From positions 1-10,043 of the forward strand of contig JAFDIX010000062.1 in NCBI GenBank assembly GCA_019307805.1: 10,043 nucleotides of DNA, read 5' to 3'. Positions 5,095-10,043 of this stretch are shown here, piece by piece (the stretch's first letter is position 1; the number at the start of each line of letters is the position of its first letter). The notes under the pieces were generated by a model. That model saw only the letters and a list, made by a program, of their open reading frames with translations. It did not search any database and was not told the DNA's origin. The position numbers and the translations under genes are program-made. The stretch is from Deltaproteobacteria bacterium. Lineage in GTDB: Bacteria > Desulfobacterota > DSM-4660 > Desulfatiglandales > HGW-15.

Positions 5095-7697
5095 ATCTTT
5101 TCGTTTTCTTCGTTACCGTTGTCCTCAGAGGCCTTTTTCCCCTGGGGCTTGTATTCAACCCCGATCGGGGTGCCATCCATTTTTCGGATAACCGGCTGGG
5201 GATGGGACTTTTCGTGATCCTCCAGATTCTTATCCCATTTGGCCTTGATAGCCTTATCAAGCCCTGCCCATCCAAGCCTTCCCCGGCATTTGGGAAACTT
5301 AGAGCAGCTTAGCCAAGGGCCCCGGGCTCCTCGCCTTATATATAGAGACTCTCCACATTTAGGGCACTCAAGATCCGTGAGCAGCGGTGGTGTCTTTGGC
5401 TGGCTCACATAACCCTTTTTGTCAAGGTTCACAATGCCCTCGCATTCAGGGTAATCTACGCAACTCAGAAACAGCCCGAATCGCCCTTTCCGAAGCAGCA
5501 TGGGTTTACCGCATTTGAGACATGCCACATCGGTCTGCTCCGGCGAGACAGGGTTGCCTTCCCGGTCAATAGGCGCGGCGTATTTGCATTTAGGGTATGC
5601 GGCACAACTCAGAAATCGACCGTTTTTCCCGAATCGATAGACGGTACCGCTTCCGCATTGGGGACAGGTATAAGAGGCCGCTTCGGTCTCGGCCTTTGCG
5701 TGGTTCATGTCCTGGTATGCGGTATCGAGAGCCTTTTTGAAGGGGCTATAGAATTTTCGAAGCATCTCAGTCCAGTCCGCGCTTTTTTCTTCGATATTAT
5801 CAAGCTGGCGCTCCATTTCCCGAGTATAGCTTACCTCCAGGATCTCAGGGAAAGCCTCAATAAGTTTGTCGGAAACAACCTTGCCCAGGTCTGTGGCATA
5901 GAATTTTTTTTGGATTTTTTCAGCGTATTTTCGAGTCTGAATGACCTGTATTATCTGGGCGTAGGTGCTCGGGCGGCCGATGCCTTCGGCTTCGAGTTTT
6001 TTGATCAGCGAAGCCTCGGTATATCTGGGTGGTGGGGAGGTGAAGTTCTGGGTCGGATCGATATGAAGAGCCGAGAGGGATTCTTTTTCAGACAGAGACG
6101 GTAATACCGCCTCTTCGGAATTTCTTGGTATTCCCGTGACGCGATATTGGCCGTCAAACACGAGGATTCGGCCTGCGGCCCTGAAAAGGAGCTCTTTCCC
6201 TTCATTCGTCCCCAAGATCAGTATGGTTGTGTTGTCCCACTGGGCTTCGGTCATCTGGCATGCCACGAATCGCTCCCATATTATCCTATAGAGCCTGAAT
6301 TGCTGTTCATTGAGTGATGACCGGACACGATTCGGGGTGAGTGTAACATCCGTGGGGCGAATCGCCTCATGAGCCTCCTGGGCCGCTTTATTGGAAGAGG
6401 CGTAGATTTGCGGGTTGGGTGGAAGGTACTGGGGACCAAATTCCGCACCTATTAATTCCCTCGCCATTTTGATCGCGTCTGCGGCAAGATGCGTAGAATC
6501 GGTCCTCATATAGGTTATCAGTCCCACGGATCCTATACCGTCGACCGTTACACCCTCATAGAGGGTCTGAGCCGTCCGCATGGTGGTTTGAGCGGTGAAA
6601 CCCAACTGGTTTGCCGCCGTTTGCTGAAGGGTACTTGTGATGAAAGGCGCGAAAGGCCGCGTTTTTGTTCGTTTTGTCTTAATGGAGTTGACGTGCCATG
6701 AGGGACCGGCAGACATATGCCCGAGCAAGCGGACAACCTTACGGGCCGGACCTTTTGCTCCGACATTTTCGGTATCGATTCGTTCCTCGAGTTGAAAGCC
6801 CGCTAATTCCGCTACTTCAAGGGCCCTTTGGGAATCTTTAATCTTGATCTTCCTGCCATCCAGCTCTATCAGCTCAGCCGAAAGGCTCTCATGCTCCGTG
6901 AGCCATTCATTTTTTTCATGCATCGTTCGACCGCTGGAACGCCTGCCTTTTTGTTTTTCAGGGATATCCTTAAGCCAACTGTGCCACTTTCCTGCCAGAT
7001 CTTCTGCATCAATTATATTTTTAGTGAAATATCCTGTCAGTCTCCAATACTCTTCCGGTTTAAAATCCTCTATCTCACGTTCCCGTTCCACCAGCAAGCG
7101 GACGGCTACCGACTGCACTCGTCCGGCACTCAATCCACCCGCGACTTTTTTCCACAATAGGGGTGAGACCTGGTATCCAACGATCCGGTCGAGTATCCTG
7201 CGTGCCTGCTGTGCATTCACCTTGTTCATATCAATCCGGTGGGGATGAAGGAACGCCTTCTCGATTTCACTTTTGGTAATGGCGTTGAAAACGACCCTTT
7301 TGCTTTTTTCAGGTTCGATACCGAGAGCTTCGGCCAGATGCCAGGCGATAGCTTCACCTTCACGGTCAAGGTCCGTCGCAAGCCATATACCCTTGGCGTT
7401 TTTTGCGGCGGTTTTCAGGTTCTTGACTGTGGTTCCTTTCCCTTTAATCACCTGGTAGGTAGGTTTGAAATCATTGTCCAGGTCAACCCCCGGAACAGGA
7501 TCCTTGACGCCTTTGGGATTTTTGCTCGGAAGGTCTCTTACATGTCCGACCGAGGCCATGACAACAAAATCCGAACCAAGATACCTGTTTATGGTCCTGG
7601 CCTTGGCGGGTGATTCAACGATCACGAGCTGCTTGTTTTTTGTATCGGATCCTTTTGTCGACGGTTTTTTCCTGGTTGTTGCGTTTTTTTTTGCCAT
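5091..7697 (-). CDS. topA: DNA topoisomerase I (type IA)
   Basis: This encodes 868 residues. It relaxes negative supercoils by cutting one strand through a 5'-phosphotyrosine link. The TOPRIM domain has E28 (VESPAKA) and D109/D111 (ATDLDREGEA). The catalytic tyrosine is Y396 in GLITYMRTDST, and EAHEAIRPTD and EGIGRPSTYA are further family motifs. Three C-terminal zinc ribbons follow: C678/C681/C698/C704, C726/C729/C746/C752 and C778/C781/C798/C804. The N-terminus is a lysine-rich tail (MAKKNATTRKKPSTKG). The region between the TOPRIM core and the tyrosine appears longer than in the simplest family members, at about 228-262 and 305-345. No strong ribosome site lies before the ATG at 7697. The start is kept because the basic tail and the 52-nt gap after dprA fit, and translation may depend on read-through transcription from dprA. 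A run of nine A follows the second codon. The gene ends with TAG, overlapping the stop of the convergent response regulator. Confidence 0.98.
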   Translation of the reverse strand: MAKKNATTRKKPSTKGSDTKNKQLVIVESPAKARTINRYLGSDFVVMASVGHVRDLPSKNPKGVKDPVPGVDLDNDFKPTYQVIKGKGTTVKNLKTAAKNAKGIWLATDLDREGEAIAWHLAEALGIEPEKSKRVVFNAITKSEIEKAFLHPHRIDMNKVNAQQARRILDRIVGYQVSPLLWKKVAGGLSAGRVQSVAVRLLVEREREIEDFKPEEYWRLTGYFTKNIIDAEDLAGKWHSWLKDIPEKQKGRRSSGRTMHEKNEWLTEHESLSAELIELDGRKIKIKDSQRALEVAELAGFQLEERIDTENVGAKGPARKVVRLLGHMSAGPSWHVNSIKTKRTKTRPFAPFITSTLQQTAANQLGFTAQTTMRTAQTLYEGVTVDGIGSVGLITYMRTDSTHLAADAIKMARELIGAEFGPQYLPPNPQIYASSNKAAQEAHEAIRPTDVTLTPNRVRSSLNEQQFRLYRIIWERFVACQMTEAQWDNTTILILGTNEGKELLFRAAGRILVFDGQYRVTGIPRNSEEAVLPSLSEKESLSALHIDPTQNFTSPPPRYTEASLIKKLEAEGIGRPSTYAQIIQVIQTRKYAEKIQKKFYATDLGKVVSDKLIEAFPEILEVSYTREMERQLDNIEEKSADWTEMLRKFYSPFKKALDTAYQDMNHAKAETEAASYTCPQCGSGTVYRFGKNGRFLSCAAYPKCKYAAPIDREGNPVSPEQTDVACLKCGKPMLLRKGRFGLFLSCVDYPECEGIVNLDKKGYVSQPKTPPLLTDLECPKCGESLYIRRGARGPWLSCSKFPKCRGRLGWAGLDKAIKAKWDKNLEDHEKSHPQPVIRKMDGTPIGVEYKPQGKKASEDNGNEENEKI

Positions 7698-7749
7698 ATC
7701 AAGTATAGTAACCCAGCCTTTATGAGATTCAGTGGTATGCGTTTATCTA

Positions 7750-8856
7750 TCAACGTACAAACATTTTTCCCGGCAGCTGTCTGATCATACCCTTGAGTTC
7801 CATCTTCGTGAGCACACTGGAAACCTGCGCCGGGTCCAGCTTCCCAAGCCTGGCGATGTGGTCGATCTGTAACGGGTAATCACTGATGAGGTCATATATC
7901 CGTTTTTCGAGTTCCTCTGTAGGTCCGGGTGGTTCGTCCTTGAACCGGTCCTTTTTGGGGACATGGGGGTAATTCAGACCCAGCTGGTCCATGATATCAT
8001 CGGCGTTTTCAACCAGGGCCGCTCCCTGCTTTATGAGGAAATGGCAGCCAGTGCTTTTGAACGAATTGATGCTCCCGGGAACCGCAAAAACATCCCGGCC
8101 CTGATTAAGGGCGGATGATGCGGTGATGAGGGAACCGCTCTTTTTAGTGGCTTCGACTACCAAAACACCTCTGGCCATACCGCTGATGATGCGATTACGA
8201 ATTGGAAAATTTTTTGGTTCCGGCGGCGTGCCAGGAGGAAATTCGGATACAATCGCTCCTTTTTGGGCAATTCTTTCAAACAGCTTTTTGTTGGAAGCAG
8301 GATAGATGATATCTATCCCCGTTCCCATGACTGCCACCGTAAAGCCCAATCCTTCGAGGCACCCCCAATGGGCGGCAGCGTCGATTCCTCTTGCCATACC
8401 GCTGACTACCCCGGCACCCCGCCTGGCTAAACCCTGGGCAAGTTCCCGGGCCGCCTTTGACCCGTATGGGGTAGGGTTCCTGGATCCGACAACACCGACC
8501 ATAGTGAGACCGGACGGAATATCCTGCCCCTTCACATACAACAGGAAAGGTGGATCATGAATTTCTGTCAAAAGGGCTGGGTAGGCAGGATCCCCGTAAG
8601 GGATGGGCCGGGCTCCGTTTTTTATAACTATTTCAAGTACTTTTTCGGGATCCGACTCCCATTCCTGATTCGCAATCTTCCCGGCAACCCCTTTTCGTAC
8701 CCCTTCAACGGAAATCAGTTCGGAGCGTTTTGCATCAAAGATGCCTTTAGGGGTTCCGAATCTTTCCAGGAGTTTCTTGCCGGCGATATTGCCCAGACCA
8801 GGAATCAAATGGAGGGCAACCCACCAACAACGGCTGTCGGACCAAGTACTTCCCAT
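7750..8856 (-). CDS. dprA: DNA-processing protein DprA/Smf
   Basis: This encodes 368 residues. DprA binds incoming single-stranded DNA and loads RecA during transformation; in bacteria not known to be competent its role is less clear. Residues 12-65 form an N-terminal helix-hairpin-helix/SAM-like region (ALHLIPGLGNIAGKKLLERF). The Rossmann core carries VVGSRNPTPYG (122-132), SGMARGID (152-159), GTGIDIIYP (178-186), FPIRNRIISG (217-226) and KKSGSLITA (238-246). Residues about 311-368 form a winged-helix C-terminal domain, present in many but not all DprA proteins. All core motifs are intact and the length is normal for the three-part form. AGAGG lies 3 nt before the ATG at 8856. The gene precedes topA by 52 nt on the same strand, a conserved order in many bacteria. 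Confidence 0.97.
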   Translation of the reverse strand: MGSTWSDSRCWWVALHLIPGLGNIAGKKLLERFGTPKGIFDAKRSELISVEGVRKGVAGKIANQEWESDPEKVLEIVIKNGARPIPYGDPAYPALLTEIHDPPFLLYVKGQDIPSGLTMVGVVGSRNPTPYGSKAARELAQGLARRGAGVVSGMARGIDAAAHWGCLEGLGFTVAVMGTGIDIIYPASNKKLFERIAQKGAIVSEFPPGTPPEPKNFPIRNRIISGMARGVLVVEATKKSGSLITASSALNQGRDVFAVPGSINSFKSTGCHFLIKQGAALVENADDIMDQLGLNYPHVPKKDRFKDEPPGPTEELEKRIYDLISDYPLQIDHIARLGKLDPAQVSSVLTKMELKGMIRQLPGKMFVR

Positions 8857-8890
8857 GGACCTCTTGCAATTCCGATCAAAGATGGCGGAG

Positions 8891-8920
8891 ATATAAAACA
8901 GAGGGGATGAGAATAGTCAA
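8891..8920 (-). promoter_or_regulatory. dprA: Candidate sigma70 promoter for dprA-topA
   Basis: On the minus strand, TTGACT (8920-8915) is followed after 17-18 nt by TTTATAT (8897-8891). The -35 match is 5/6 and the -10 match is moderate. It lies in the 98-nt gap between the LysM gene and dprA, with a predicted leader of about 30 nt. I see no clear terminator between the LysM stop and this site. Confidence 0.35.
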
Positions 8921-8954
8921 GCTTTTTCTTTGCAGAATATGGAGGTGTGGCAGA

Positions 8955-10043
8955 TTACTCCAGGTGACAGCGTTTCAGCCTTTGGATGATTCTCGGGATT
9001 TTATCCCAATAAAGGGTTTTAATATAATAGCCTAATTTTATGTCCCCTTTGGATCGAACAACGAGGGCAATGGAGGTATCGGGCCTGGATTCCACAATCA
9101 CGAGGAGACCCACAGGGATATCCGGGAGTATGATCGTGGGGCGGGTTTCCGATGTGTATCGGCGCGAAACATCCGGATCCGGCAGGATGTGGGTTTTTAC
9201 AATTTCGAAAAGATGTCCCCGCTGAATTCCCTGGTTGAAGCCCTTGTCAATATAGACGACAGAATCTGAACCGAGCACGCCGGTTTCTTCTTTGGCCGCT
9301 ACGATATTTCCCAGGATGTCTTTATCCAGATGAATGGGCTTGACACAGGAAGATACCGGTGCAGAGGGGATGAGCAGGTAGCCGACGTTAATGGATCGGT
9401 AGCTGCGGGTAATTCTGGCCCGGTAGATCTGTGGCTTTTGGTAGAGTTGATCATGCTTCCTGCCAAACCCGACGAACTTTTCCACCACCAGCCGTCCTTG
9501 AAAACGAACGACATACCCCAGATCCGCGGGTCTATTCAGAGTCTCTGCACTAAATTCGGGCCATTTATCGATCAAGGGATGCGTGACCTTTTCGGGTTCC
9601 CTGATAATGGTAAATTCGTCTCCTACCTCTACCTTTACCCCATCCACAAATTGCAGGTATACGATATCGTCTTTGTATTGCAGTTTTTTACCATTCTCAG
9701 AGGACAGGATGGTCCCCCACGACCCGATCTCTCCCATGGCAAGATACCCAAGGGCGTCGGTATTGGTACGAACGGAGATGTCTATGCCCTCTGGGAGGGG
9801 CTTTTCCACTACAACGGGTTCCGGCTTTGGAGAGTCTTTTTTTGCCGGCTCCTTTTCGAAAAGTGTAATGAGATCACCAGGATGGAGTAGATGTGGATTG
9901 GTGACAAAAGAATTCATCTCCCAGAGTCTGGGCCACAGGTTGGAATCTCCATAATACTTTTCGCAGATGCTCCAGAGGGTGTCACCCTTTATGACCCTAT
10001 GGGTCGATGGCTGGGCAAAACTCATCGATGCCGACAGGATGAC
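8955..10043 (-). CDS. Secreted LysM-domain protein with duplicated C-terminal module (5' end outside window)
   Basis: The frame is open to the right edge, with 362 residues visible. The ATG at 10025 is not the likely start: the upstream codons continue in frame as VILSAS-MSFA-QPS, which reads as the end of a signal peptide cleaved after SFA, so the true start lies beyond 10043. Counting from that Met, residues 9-56 form a LysM domain (HRVIKGDTLWSICEKYYGD, then PHLLHPGDLITL) that binds peptidoglycan. A Lys/Pro/Glu-rich linker (57-80) follows. Residues 121-220 and 256-337 look like two copies of one beta-rich module: each has a VYL/VYI strand, a G-x-F-x-I turn, a G-x-[VL]-V-x-[FV] strand, an A-[RL]-[IV] strand and an ending GYLL/GYYI. 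The role is probably structural or envelope-associated. It precedes dprA by 98 nt on the same strand, an order I associate with Deltaproteobacteria. Confidence 0.9.
   Translation of the reverse strand, partial: VILSASMSFAQPSTHRVIKGDTLWSICEKYYGDSNLWPRLWEMNSFVTNPHLLHPGDLITLFEKEPAKKDSPKPEPVVVEKPLPEGIDISVRTNTDALGYLAMGEIGSWGTILSSENGKKLQYKDDIVYLQFVDGVKVEVGDEFTIIREPEKVTHPLIDKWPEFSAETLNRPADLGYVVRFQGRLVVEKFVGFGRKHDQLYQKPQIYRARITRSYRSINVGYLLIPSAPVSSCVKPIHLDKDILGNIVAAKEETGVLGSDSVVYIDKGFNQGIQRGHLFEIVKTHILPDPDVSRRYTSETRPTIILPDIPVGLLVIVESRPDTSIALVVRSKGDIKLGYYIKTLYWDKIPRIIQRLKRCHLE

Noticed and set aside
5158..5171. Perfect palindrome ACCCCGATCGGGGT as a possible terminator for the response regulator
   Set aside because: It lies inside topA coding sequence (T-P-I-G-V), and no T-run follows directly; a short TTTTT comes only some 12 nt later.
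6844..7248. Plus-strand 134-residue Ser/Phe-rich ORF
   Set aside because: It is the antisense shadow of the topA core region, with no family resemblance.
9330..9890. Plus-strand 186-residue ORF
   Set aside because: It lies fully antisense to the LysM gene, whose frame has clear domain content; this frame shows no motifs.

Overview
The window suggests a Gram-negative bacterium, most likely from the former Deltaproteobacteria (Desulfobacterota). The reasons are the order LysM protein, dprA, topA, a periplasmic protein with a DUF4124 module, a pilin-type C-terminal domain, and a base composition that looks moderate by eye. This assignment is inference; there is no rRNA or other phylogenetic marker.

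Right half (about 5.09-10.04 kb): a housekeeping block on the minus strand. It runs from a secreted LysM protein (5' end outside the window) through dprA (processing protein that loads RecA on single-stranded DNA) to topA (DNA topoisomerase I with three C-terminal zinc ribbons). The dprA-topA pair is a classic conserved neighbourhood, and a candidate promoter lies just before dprA.

Middle (about 4.29-5.09 kb): one plus-strand gene, a small single-domain response regulator with a charged C-terminal tail. It converges on topA so tightly that their stop codons overlap by 4 bp. Upstream of it are a candidate sigma70 promoter, a short direct repeat and an inverted repeat.

Left half (about 1-4.35 kb): an accessory-looking minus-strand cassette that probably starts from an AT-rich promoter near 4.32-4.35 kb. 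In order it holds a 41-residue basic ORF, a secreted DUF4124/trypsin-like serine protease with an intact triad, a five-helix membrane protein ending in a type IV pilin-like domain, and a large TIR-transmembrane-WD40 protein that starts with TTG and runs off the left edge. The TIR domain keeps the WxxxE pattern of NAD-cleaving TIRs. Predicted topology puts the TIR in the cytoplasm and the protease, pilin-like domain and WD40 propellers in the periplasm. An envelope-sensing system with a cytoplasmic TIR effector is therefore a reasonable but untested reading. No RNA genes, insertion sequences or CRISPR arrays were seen.
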